From: JAUVUV01 sp964548275
Lineage (GTDB): Bacteria > Gemmatimonadota > Glassbacteria > GWA2-58-10
Length of the DNA stretch: 64,000 nt
Reading direction: 5' to 3'
Assembly (NCBI GenBank): GCA_964548275.1
Contig: CAZJQI010000001.1
Span: 62,001 to 126,000, forward strand
The notes under the pieces are model-generated. The model was not told the origin of the DNA. It made no database searches and worked only from the letters and a program-made list of their open reading frames with translations. Every line of letters starts with the position of its first letter. Position 1 is the first letter of the stretch. A program made the translations under genes and the position numbers. This document shows, one piece after another, positions 43,138-51,401 of the stretch.

Positions 43138-44823
43138 TCACTTGGTTTTCTCGTAATAGTCGATTTGCTGCTTGATCTTCTCGACCCTTTCACGAAGCTG
43201 AGCGATTCTGGCAATATGCTGCTTAGCACTTTTAGCGTATCTACCGGTAACCTTGGAAAGGTCCTGTTTGGCTTTTCCGTACATGTTAAATGCCTGATTT
43301 ACCCGGGCCTTGGTCATCCTGCCCGCTTCGATCAACTCGTCCATGTCAACATCTTCATCGTGAGCGTAATCGAGCATATTTCCGTGATCGTGGTAGCTCA
43401 ACCCTCGAAGGAAATAAATCAGGTTTTTGTTTTTTGCATTTGCTGTTTTCAAGGCATTGGTGAAAGCTTCAATCGCCTGCGGGTACTCTTTTCTTAACTG
43501 GTGGATCCGTCCGATTTGCTGGTAGAGACCGGTTTTCGTATTTAGCTGGGCGTACTTGATAGCTTCATAGAAATAATTCAATGCATCGGTGTACTGCTTA
43601 TTTTTATAAGCCGTCGCTCCCATATAATAATATGCGTTCAGATATGAAGGGTTTATTTCAACGAGCTTGGAAAAGGTTTCAAGAGCACTCTTGCTATCCT
43701 CTGCTTTAAGCAGGCTGAGAGCTTGAAAGTGCAAGCAATCGCACAACATTTTCAAATCCGCGGTTTCATTTTGATTGCAGAGCTCCACCGCACGGGCAAA
43801 ATTTACAGCTGCTTTACCTGCATGAACCTTGGCCGTAGCTGAATCACCGGCCTGTCCCAGTTCGACCATTTTGGCATATTCCATAGAACCTATCTGCATC
43901 CGGATAAGCTTGTCCTCGTCCTTGATCTGAACCAGCCGGTTGAACACGTCCAGAGCTTCATCCTTACGTTCCAGCTTGACCAAAGTAAAAGCCCAGTACT
44001 GCGTGTATCCGTAATCATCCGGATTTTTCTCGGCCAGAATCCTGTAATGCTCCAGTGCTTTTTCGTGATTTTCCTTACTGTAGTAAGTGTTGGCGAGAAT
44101 TTCGCGGGTAGGGATATGCTCCGGGTCGAGATCGGCCAGTATCTGTTCGTATTGGGAAATCGCAATATCTGTGCTGTCCATTTTCAGGTAACTGGTGGCG
44201 ATCATGTAGTGGCAGTTCACGTCATCTGGCTCGTGTTTGAGCAGCTTCTCGTAGTTTTCGATAGCCTTGTTGTAGATCGCGCTGTTGAAATAGGAACGGG
44301 CGATCGACATCGCGCTGATCTTTTCCGATTCCCGGATAATTATCTGAATCGCCTGGTTGGCCAGATCTTCTGTCTGCTTCTCATCAGCGGCCGTGTGTTC
44401 CTCTCCCTTGATTATATATTCGTTCTTGGGGAAGATGAAATCCACCTTGGTTTTCATTTCCGTGCCCTTGCCGTTTCCCTGGCTCAGGGTGCTGGAGGTG
44501 TAAATACTGGCCTGGAACGTTTCCATCATCTGCGGGATGGCCGAGTCCGGAATGGTTTCGATTCGCCCCATTTTGTTTTCCTTCAGGTAGTCCTTGTATT
44601 CATTTTCGCTGACAATATCGAAAAGGCCGGACTTGTCCAGCGCCTTGGCCAGATCCCACTGGAAACTTTCCACCACTTTCCGGTTCAGATCGGAATCAGG
44701 GGGCAGCACGAGCACCTTGGGCCTGCCGGTACCCTGGGCCGCGAGAGCGGCGAAAAAAACCGTGGCGAAAATCAAAGATAAGGCGCCTGCACGCATTAGG
44801 TCTTTAGCTTGGTTAGCCCTCAT
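43138..44823 (-). CDS. Exported TPR-repeat protein
   Basis: A 561-aa protein with a signal peptide (about 1-29, LIFATVFFAALAAQG). Residues about 33-165 form a small alpha/beta domain (KVLVLPPDSDLNRKVV...) resembling the nucleoside/ligand-binding N-domains of envelope lipoproteins. TPRs run from about 175 to 470 (YNKAIENYEKLLKHEPDD, YYMGATAYKNKQYTDALNYF). A coiled-coil C-terminus is rich in Lys/Gln/Glu. GGAGAGGA precedes ATG 44823. It is monocistronic with its own terminator. Likely a periplasmic assembly scaffold; partner unknown. Confidence 0.78.
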   Translation of the reverse strand: MRANQAKDLMRAGALSLIFATVFFAALAAQGTGRPKVLVLPPDSDLNRKVVESFQWDLAKALDKSGLFDIVSENEYKDYLKENKMGRIETIPDSAIPQMMETFQASIYTSSTLSQGNGKGTEMKTKVDFIFPKNEYIIKGEEHTAADEKQTEDLANQAIQIIIRESEKISAMSIARSYFNSAIYNKAIENYEKLLKHEPDDVNCHYMIATSYLKMDSTDIAISQYEQILADLDPEHIPTREILANTYYSKENHEKALEHYRILAEKNPDDYGYTQYWAFTLVKLERKDEALDVFNRLVQIKDEDKLIRMQIGSMEYAKMVELGQAGDSATAKVHAGKAAVNFARAVELCNQNETADLKMLCDCLHFQALSLLKAEDSKSALETFSKLVEINPSYLNAYYYMGATAYKNKQYTDALNYFYEAIKYAQLNTKTGLYQQIGRIHQLRKEYPQAIEAFTNALKTANAKNKNLIYFLRGLSYHDHGNMLDYAHDEDVDMDELIEAGRMTKARVNQAFNMYGKAKQDLSKVTGRYAKSAKQHIARIAQLRERVEKIKQQIDYYEKTK

Positions 44824-45087
44824 TTATCCTCTCCATTATCGAGAAAAATTGATCAGAGCCTTATTTCCATTGGTTTTCAAAGAGTTTGGACGACCAGGTA
44901 GTAAAAATTATTCACCAGGTTAAGCAGATTTCCATAGAACACCTGGAGCCGGAATCGGCGCTGATTATACCGTCTATTATTTAGATTAAAAATAAATATG
45001 TAAAAATGGTTCACCCTTCTATGAATTCAGAAATTAATCATCAACTAAAAAATTGTCAACGCTTTATTCTCTTATATTTTCAGAAGT

Positions 45088-48000
45088 TCAGTACTTGATC
45101 CTGTACCGATAGTCGATACTAAAGTGGCCCCGGGAATCGGTCTGGCTGATTATCGAACTGTTGCGGTTGATCAGGTATTCGATCTGGGCACTGCGTGCGC
45201 CGGGGTCTATCAGGTCCTGGGAGAGGCTGAAAAAGATCGATTCGAAGAGGAACTCGCCCATGGTGATCCTGGCGCTGGCCCGGTCGCTGTTCTGGTTCTG
45301 GTCCACCCCGTGGTCGAAAAGCTGGCTTTCGAAGCTGAACTCGTCGAATCCGGTCAACTCCTGAAGGTACGGGTTGGCCTGGCTAAGCGCGAGGTTGGCC
45401 GCCTGGTCGAGGAGTTTGCTCCGGGACAGGCTCGACTGCTGCTGGAATTCGCGGTAGGTCTGGTCGAATATCACCAGGGTCCGGGATTGCTCCTCGGTCA
45501 GCGGCGGCTCGATTTCCCTGTCCTCCCGGTCTCTCACTGTTATATCGAACTGGGGACTGTTAAGCATGCCTCCGATATGCAGGTAGAAAGTATTGCGGTC
45601 TACCTCGTATTGTTCGCCTGGGATAGTGGGGCCGGAGGTGCCGCGGAAACCTGCTGTGGAGCCGGCAAGATCGGCCCGCAGAACCTTGCCGCGAACAGTG
45701 CGCTCAGCGTTGATGTCCAGCAGAGGGTTCAGCGCGGCCCGGCCTTGAAATTGGATATTACCATAGCGAATCCGAAACCTTCTGCCAAAAAGGGAATAGT
45801 AACCCACAACAGTAGTAATCTGTCCTGATACCTGCGGAACCGAATCCCGCTGAACGGCTCGCAGGTTCGCGGTGAGTTTGATATTGGCGTTGCGGTTGCG
45901 CAGCCAGAAATTCTCGATTGCGATAAAATTCAGATCGTAGTCGATGGGGCTTAGCGGCAGCCTCACTTCACTTTGAGCAGCAAGTTGCTGGTCAGAAGCC
46001 CTGACTGAACCGATTATCGGATTGAGTTCGCCCTCCACTACCTGTACGTTTCCCTGAAGAACCGGTTTTGATACCGCTCCAGAGGCTATGAGGTCCGCAT
46101 CCAGCCTGAGGCTGGTGACATACCTGAATTGCTGAAGTACAAGGTCGCGGCCGGTGATATTAAGGTTCAGGCTGTCCGGCCTGAAACCTTTCAGCACTAT
46201 CCTGCCGGAAATTCCTATTATCCCTTCAGGACTCGTGGACCTGAAATCGTACAACTGGATATAGCCCGGTTTCAAGAAAACCCTGCCGGTCATGTTATCC
46301 AGCCGCATGTTGATCGGTGTTATTACTCCTTTACCCCCGGCCAGCACGACTTCTCCCTTCAGAACCGGCTCCCTCGCGTTGCCTGAAATGAGTATTTTGC
46401 CGTCAATAGTACCGGCTGAGAGCGGAATGAAGTCCGACCTCAATGAATTGACCGGGAAGCGGTTGAGCTGGGCTTCAAGCCGGATTGTCTGATTGCTTAA
46501 AAAACTTTCGTCGCCTGGGCTTTTGACCAGTGCCAGGGGAACTTCTCCGGTAAGCACGCTGGTTGAGTTTTCCGTGGTTAATTCAAGGTTATCGATATGC
46601 AGCCGGCCCTCGGACAGGCGGGCCTTTGCCTTGAGGTTCTGCACAGTGAGAATTGCCAGAGCGGCGCTGTCAACCTGGGCTTCCAACATTCCGCCGGGAT
46701 CGCTCAGGTTGCCCCGGAGGTTCAACCGCCCTTTCAATATCCCTCCCAGGTTAAAATCTTTCTGAAAGATTTCGGGCAGTCTGCTCAAATCGATATCCCG
46801 GAATTTGAAATCAGCATCCAGCCAGCTCCCATCCGCAAATATCATATCCCCTGAGAGCTTTCCCCCCAGTGTGGCCAGTTCCATTCCGGATATGGCGAGA
46901 GTGTCGCCAAGATAATTCATGTTGATTTTTTCAAGAGCCACGGCGCGTTCGCCACGGTAGGAAAGCTCCAGTGAATCAACCAGGAGGTGGCTTTCCCCGG
47001 ATTCAGAGCCGCTCTCGAAAGATCCACTCGCTCGCAGGAAGGCCAGGCTGTCCTTGACCAGCAACAATGGGGAAAACCAAACTGTACTGTTGTCAGCTAT
47101 GGTTGTCGCCAGAGCGAGACTTTTAAAACGCTGTCCTCCAAACTCGAGATCGTGTAGACTGACCTCTACTGATCCCTGCATATCTTCGAGCGGGCGGTTC
47201 AGCGAGCAGGCGCCTTCCAGTGTCTCAAAATCCAACCCCTTGTATGACCCGTTTCTTACGCTGAATGTGCCTTTGAGCTGCGGATCGAGAAAGTTGCCGG
47301 ATAGCGTGCCGGAGAGATCGGCTGTACCTTGAAGGGAATCCAGAGGAATGTATTTGTCAACTTTTGCCACAGGGAGATTTTCAAGCAAGAGGAATAAAAA
47401 CAGTTGGCCGTGGTCAATATCCCCGATAGCGGTGGCCAGTGCCGGGCCAGAATAGATGGCCAGATTGTCAATCCGCACATTGGAGTCCCGGTAAGTGAAG
47501 CTCATCTGCGAGGAGTCGATCTTGAATTCCTTGAGCTCGCCGCGGATCGAAACAGCCCTGCCTGCAAGGGATAAATTCTCCATACTGTAACCAGACCCTT
47601 CCAGTTCGAAATGGCCGCTGAGTGATCCGTTGAGGTTGTCTGTATGTGGGATGTGGAGCTGGGGTATGTTTATCCGGTTCACATCGGCACGGATCGTATA
47701 GCCCCTCTTCTCTGGGGAAAAATCAAATGCCAGGCTGCCGTTTTTTATCTCGCCGCCACAGGACTTTGTTTCCAGCCGGTCAAAAATCAACCGGCCTTTG
47801 GTGTATTGCAGCCGGGTGGAAAAATTATTATGGCGATAACTGAAAATTTCCCCTTGAGGAAGTTCAATTTGAGCGCTGACCCAGGTGGAATCGAATCGCC
47901 CGCTGAATTGAACCGAAATGTTCACGTTCCCGGCCAGATAGTCGTGTATTTTCAACTCTGGCGGCAGATGAGACAACTCCAGGGTGCCGGGCCTGATTTT

Positions 48001-48822
48001 GTACTCGAATGTCCGGTTGGCAAAATCAACGAAACCGTCGCCGGTCAGGTCGGTTTTGCCCTTGAGCGTGCGGGTTTTCCTGAAACCGAGAACTTTGTTG
48101 AAATATGTGATTATGCCGGTTAGTTTCACACTGTCCACAGACCAGTAGCTGGTATTCAGTGAGGAACCGAGGAGTTCGATTACGTTTTCCCCGGCTATCC
48201 TGGTATAGCGACCTTCCATGTAGCGCACCTCGTTCTCGATGGGCTTATCATCGACATCTTCCAGGAGTACGTGGCAGTTGTCAAGCAGAAAACTGCGGAT
48301 CCTCACCCTAATTCCGGGCCCGCCGGGTTTGCCCCGGCCCTTAAATATCTTGCTGTGATTAAGCCTCCCTTGCCCCAATTCCCTGTGAATCCAAAACTTG
48401 CCGCCGTGAATTTCGAGGCGCGAAAGGGTTACACTGCCGCGCCAGAGTAGTTGAAGCGGATCGAAGCGTACCTCGACACGCGAAGCATCAAGAAAGTTTC
48501 TCTTTTGATCGAAAAGATCTTCAATCTTGAAATCGTAAAAGATGAAATGACCCAAAGAGGTTGTTTCAATGGCGGAGAAAGTGACTGGGGTTGTAAAAAG
48601 ATGGTGAGTTTGTCTTTTTACCCAATATGTGAAAATGACCGACAACTCCTGCCGTTTTGTCTGATAGAACACCGCCAGAACTATTCCGGCAAACAGCAGC
48701 AGGAGCAGAGCAAGTCTGAAAAACGCAACCAGCGGCCGCTTGGTCCATAGTCTCAATAAATTGCGAAGGCGCCCTTGGGGATTGTCCGGGACTGCTTCGG
48801 TACTTTTGGTCTTTTTTTTCAA
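45088..48822 (-). CDS. tamB: TamB-type translocation and assembly module protein
   Basis: A 1244-aa inner-membrane-anchored protein spanning the periplasm, acting in lipid transport and outer-membrane protein assembly. One TM helix (about 33-55; FFRLALLLLLFAGIVLAVFY) is followed by an extended AsmA/TamB-type beta-taco, rich in alternating hydrophobic strands. The C-terminal DUF490/TamB domain (about 880-1244) contains VVEGELNPIIGSVRAS, GYYSLFGRRFRIRYGNIQFQ and ALNPLLDINAERTVRG, and ends YRYRIKY. Length is in the normal TamB range. It follows the TamA/BamA-like gene by 127 bp on the same strand, the usual tamA-tamB pairing. Confidence 0.92.
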   Translation of the reverse strand: MKKKTKSTEAVPDNPQGRLRNLLRLWTKRPLVAFFRLALLLLLFAGIVLAVFYQTKRQELSVIFTYWVKRQTHHLFTTPVTFSAIETTSLGHFIFYDFKIEDLFDQKRNFLDASRVEVRFDPLQLLWRGSVTLSRLEIHGGKFWIHRELGQGRLNHSKIFKGRGKPGGPGIRVRIRSFLLDNCHVLLEDVDDKPIENEVRYMEGRYTRIAGENVIELLGSSLNTSYWSVDSVKLTGIITYFNKVLGFRKTRTLKGKTDLTGDGFVDFANRTFEYKIRPGTLELSHLPPELKIHDYLAGNVNISVQFSGRFDSTWVSAQIELPQGEIFSYRHNNFSTRLQYTKGRLIFDRLETKSCGGEIKNGSLAFDFSPEKRGYTIRADVNRINIPQLHIPHTDNLNGSLSGHFELEGSGYSMENLSLAGRAVSIRGELKEFKIDSSQMSFTYRDSNVRIDNLAIYSGPALATAIGDIDHGQLFLFLLLENLPVAKVDKYIPLDSLQGTADLSGTLSGNFLDPQLKGTFSVRNGSYKGLDFETLEGACSLNRPLEDMQGSVEVSLHDLEFGGQRFKSLALATTIADNSTVWFSPLLLVKDSLAFLRASGSFESGSESGESHLLVDSLELSYRGERAVALEKINMNYLGDTLAISGMELATLGGKLSGDMIFADGSWLDADFKFRDIDLSRLPEIFQKDFNLGGILKGRLNLRGNLSDPGGMLEAQVDSAALAILTVQNLKAKARLSEGRLHIDNLELTTENSTSVLTGEVPLALVKSPGDESFLSNQTIRLEAQLNRFPVNSLRSDFIPLSAGTIDGKILISGNAREPVLKGEVVLAGGKGVITPINMRLDNMTGRVFLKPGYIQLYDFRSTSPEGIIGISGRIVLKGFRPDSLNLNITGRDLVLQQFRYVTSLRLDADLIASGAVSKPVLQGNVQVVEGELNPIIGSVRASDQQLAAQSEVRLPLSPIDYDLNFIAIENFWLRNRNANIKLTANLRAVQRDSVPQVSGQITTVVGYYSLFGRRFRIRYGNIQFQGRAALNPLLDINAERTVRGKVLRADLAGSTAGFRGTSGPTIPGEQYEVDRNTFYLHIGGMLNSPQFDITVRDREDREIEPPLTEEQSRTLVIFDQTYREFQQQSSLSRSKLLDQAANLALSQANPYLQELTGFDEFSFESQLFDHGVDQNQNSDRASARITMGEFLFESIFFSLSQDLIDPGARSAQIEYLINRNSSIISQTDSRGHFSIDYRYRIKY

Positions 48823-48949
48823 ATCTATCTCGTTACTAAAGTGAGAAATATATTATGAAGCCTCTCGTGCCTGAATGGCAATAAGTATTACCCTCTAAAT
48901 GGAGAAATGTGCGAACAGAACAATTATATAATAAAACCGGTAACCGGGG

Positions 48950-50800
48950 TTAAAAAGTATGCCCGATACCGAAATGAATTCTGCCCCAGCTGCCTCTTTC
49001 TTTTGCCAGCAATTTTCCGGCCGATGCCAGACGGCTGGCGGAGATATTATTTAGCTTTAATGCTCCATCGATACGCAAGGGGCCCACGGGAGTGCGGTAG
49101 CGCAGGCCCATACCGGCTGTGGTCAGAAGATGAAACCGTTTATCGAAATAGAAGTCACGAAAGACATTTGCCGCATCCAGGAACAGCACCCCCCCCAGCT
49201 CGCGCCAGATCGGATAGCGCAACTCGAAATTTGACTGTACAAGCACGTTACCGGGCATGTTGCGGTCATTGATCGGGCCGATCGAAAGCTCGCTGTATCC
49301 TCTCAGGCTTTTCCCACCCCCGATATTGAAAGCTTCGGTGGGGGGAACCGAGCGCGTGCCGCCGAACTCCCGGATCACTCCAAGCTTTATTTTACCGGCA
49401 AGCACCAGGGGTGTTTTGGCTCCAGGAATCCAAAACGGCTGAAAGTAGGTTCCTTCAACGCTGAATCCATAGAAATTTATCGAGCCAAACAGGAACGGCC
49501 CACCAGCGAGCGATGATTTGATCATAATCGTATAGCCCCGCGTCGGGTTGAAACGGTCGTCCCTGTAGTCGGACATAAAGAGCGGAGAGATGAGACTGGT
49601 GATCTTATTGCCCCGGTTATCGATAACACTCTGGTCGGCGGTGAGAGTGTCCACGTTGAATATGTTTCGCTTATTCAATTCTGTCAAAAGACTTATTTCC
49701 CGGCTTTCGGTAACCATATTGCGAAACAGGAGGTTCAGGGCCAGTTTTTCTTCATCGTGGTGTGCGTAGGAGACTTTTTCGAACAAACCGGTCGTGCTGG
49801 CCTCTATCCTGGAATAAAGAAAATACGGTTGCCGAAGGGTAAGAGAGGATGAATAGGAGTATTCGTAGGCTGGCTGTTCCTCAAAAGGCTGATAGGTTAG
49901 CCGCGTAAGCTGCGTGAGGCTGAAAGCCCGGGAGAGCATGTTGTAATGGCCCCATTCGAGCCAGCCCCTGAGTCCGTCCACATCGCCGATACCTCCACCA
50001 ACACCGACCGAGCGGAAATCACCCTCGGAAACGCTGATAACTATATCAACAACCTCACTTTTTTCCTCCAAACCCTGGAGTTCGTGCCTTATATCTTTCA
50101 GGATTCCGATACGGTAAAGGTTGGCTTTGCTCTTGCGCATTTTTTCTTCGGTATAGACCTCTCCGTGCTTGATCTCCAAGGCTTTCCTGATAATGTAAGT
50201 CTGAATCTTTTTGTTCCCCACGATTTCTATCTGGCCGACCCTGGCCCGTCTCCCCTCATCAATATCGAAATAAACCTCCGCGTTCAGTTCACCGGTAGGG
50301 AAGTAATACCTGTCTTTAACCTCGGCATAAAGGTAGCCCTCGCTATTGTAACGGTTGAGGATTTTCTGCCGGAGGCGGCTGAGTTTCCTGGCATCCAGAG
50401 GCCTTCCGAGCGGGATTTCCTCCAGTCCCAGAAGGTCTTTCGAGGCGAACACCGTATTGCCGGCAAGCTCTATTTTCTTCAGAATAGTTTGCATCCCTTC
50501 CCTGATCCGGATGAGAATATCCACCTTCTGCTCGTCGATATTTATCTTTTTTTCGAATTCTTCCACCTCCGCCTGCAGAAATCCCCTGCTGTGGTACAAG
50601 GCAAAAATCATCGCCCGGTCTTGCTCGGTTTTCCATTCAGCATAAGAGACGTCTTTTTTCAGTGTCATCCTGTCGCTGATGAATCTATCGCTTACCTGCG
50701 CATTGCCTTGGATCGTGATTCTGCCTACCAGCCATTGAGCCTGTGCGGGTAAAGCCATCAACAGGCAAAGAACTGGAAGTATTAGACAAGAGTGCTTCAC
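48950..50800 (-). CDS. TamA/BamA-family outer-membrane protein
   Basis: About 616 aa if started at GTG 50800, which gives a clean signal peptide (KHSCLILPVLCLLMALPAQA). The frame stays open to 50911, but the extra 37 residues are polar and would bury the signal. Three POTRA domains (about 23-95, 96-180, 181-260; LVGRITIQGNAQVSDRFIS, VGQIEIVGNKKIQTYIIRKA) precede an Omp85 beta-barrel (about 285-616). The barrel carries GGGKSLRGYSELSIGP, the VRGF-like loop. Three POTRAs and the adjacent tamB favour TamA over BamA. It inserts beta-barrel proteins into the outer membrane with TamB. No strong Shine-Dalgarno decides the start. Confidence 0.88.
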   Translation of the reverse strand: MKHSCLILPVLCLLMALPAQAQWLVGRITIQGNAQVSDRFISDRMTLKKDVSYAEWKTEQDRAMIFALYHSRGFLQAEVEEFEKKINIDEQKVDILIRIREGMQTILKKIELAGNTVFASKDLLGLEEIPLGRPLDARKLSRLRQKILNRYNSEGYLYAEVKDRYYFPTGELNAEVYFDIDEGRRARVGQIEIVGNKKIQTYIIRKALEIKHGEVYTEEKMRKSKANLYRIGILKDIRHELQGLEEKSEVVDIVISVSEGDFRSVGVGGGIGDVDGLRGWLEWGHYNMLSRAFSLTQLTRLTYQPFEEQPAYEYSYSSSLTLRQPYFLYSRIEASTTGLFEKVSYAHHDEEKLALNLLFRNMVTESREISLLTELNKRNIFNVDTLTADQSVIDNRGNKITSLISPLFMSDYRDDRFNPTRGYTIMIKSSLAGGPFLFGSINFYGFSVEGTYFQPFWIPGAKTPLVLAGKIKLGVIREFGGTRSVPPTEAFNIGGGKSLRGYSELSIGPINDRNMPGNVLVQSNFELRYPIWRELGGVLFLDAANVFRDFYFDKRFHLLTTAGMGLRYRTPVGPLRIDGALKLNNISASRLASAGKLLAKERGSWGRIHFGIGHTF

Positions 50801-51401
50801 CCGGTGCAAAAACGGTATAGGTCGAATATCTTTTCCAGAATAATTAATCAGACTCTCCTCCTGGAGGCTTTCAAATTTAGAGTTTTTTCCCAAATAATTG
50901 TGCGACAACAATTGTACTCAAGCCATCTGAAAGAGTCAAGAAGGCGCGGCGTTAAATTGAACCCCATAGAAAGAAAATGAATGTGAAATTGTATTGTATA
51001 AAGTACTCCGTTTTCCCTTGTTCGTTTAAACTTATATCTTTTTTCAGGGAATAAGTCTACGAAAATTGATATGGTTGCCGGTTATATCCAGGTGTACCAT
51101 GGAAGCTCGGTGATCCGCAGTAGATTGCCTGTCATATTGGGTTGCTCTCTGGCAATGTGAGGAAAAAAGTACTGTACGATTGGGCAATATTATCACAGTT
51201 GGAAAATAAAAAATATCTTTAATCAGGAAATATTTTCACAAGAGAAGATGTTTCATTCAGTCTAAGCCTACTAAAAATAACGAAATAGATATAATTCCAG
51301 GCTCCGGAAACTCATCACCCCATGATTGGCACACAGTTTGCGCTAAGCAAGCCAGCCCGGAATTCCATGGATGGAAGAGATTTTTCAGGGAAGAAAACTA
51401 A
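50801..51401. other. Divergent intergenic region between tamA-like and fliK
   Basis: About 600 bp, AT-rich near 51000-51300. It contains the sigma-54-type promoter for the flagellar operon (listed separately) and should hold a minus-strand promoter for the tamA-like gene, which I cannot identify. No gene is seen. Confidence 0.5.
51326..51341 (+). promoter_or_regulatory. Sigma-54 (RpoN) -24/-12 promoter of flagellar operon
   Basis: TTGGCACACAGTTTGC matches the TTGGCAC-N5-TTGC consensus with the required 10 nt between GG and GC. It lies 60 bp before the fliK ATG, correct for a leader of about 50 nt. RpoN control of hook genes is common in diverse flagellated phyla. Confidence 0.65.
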
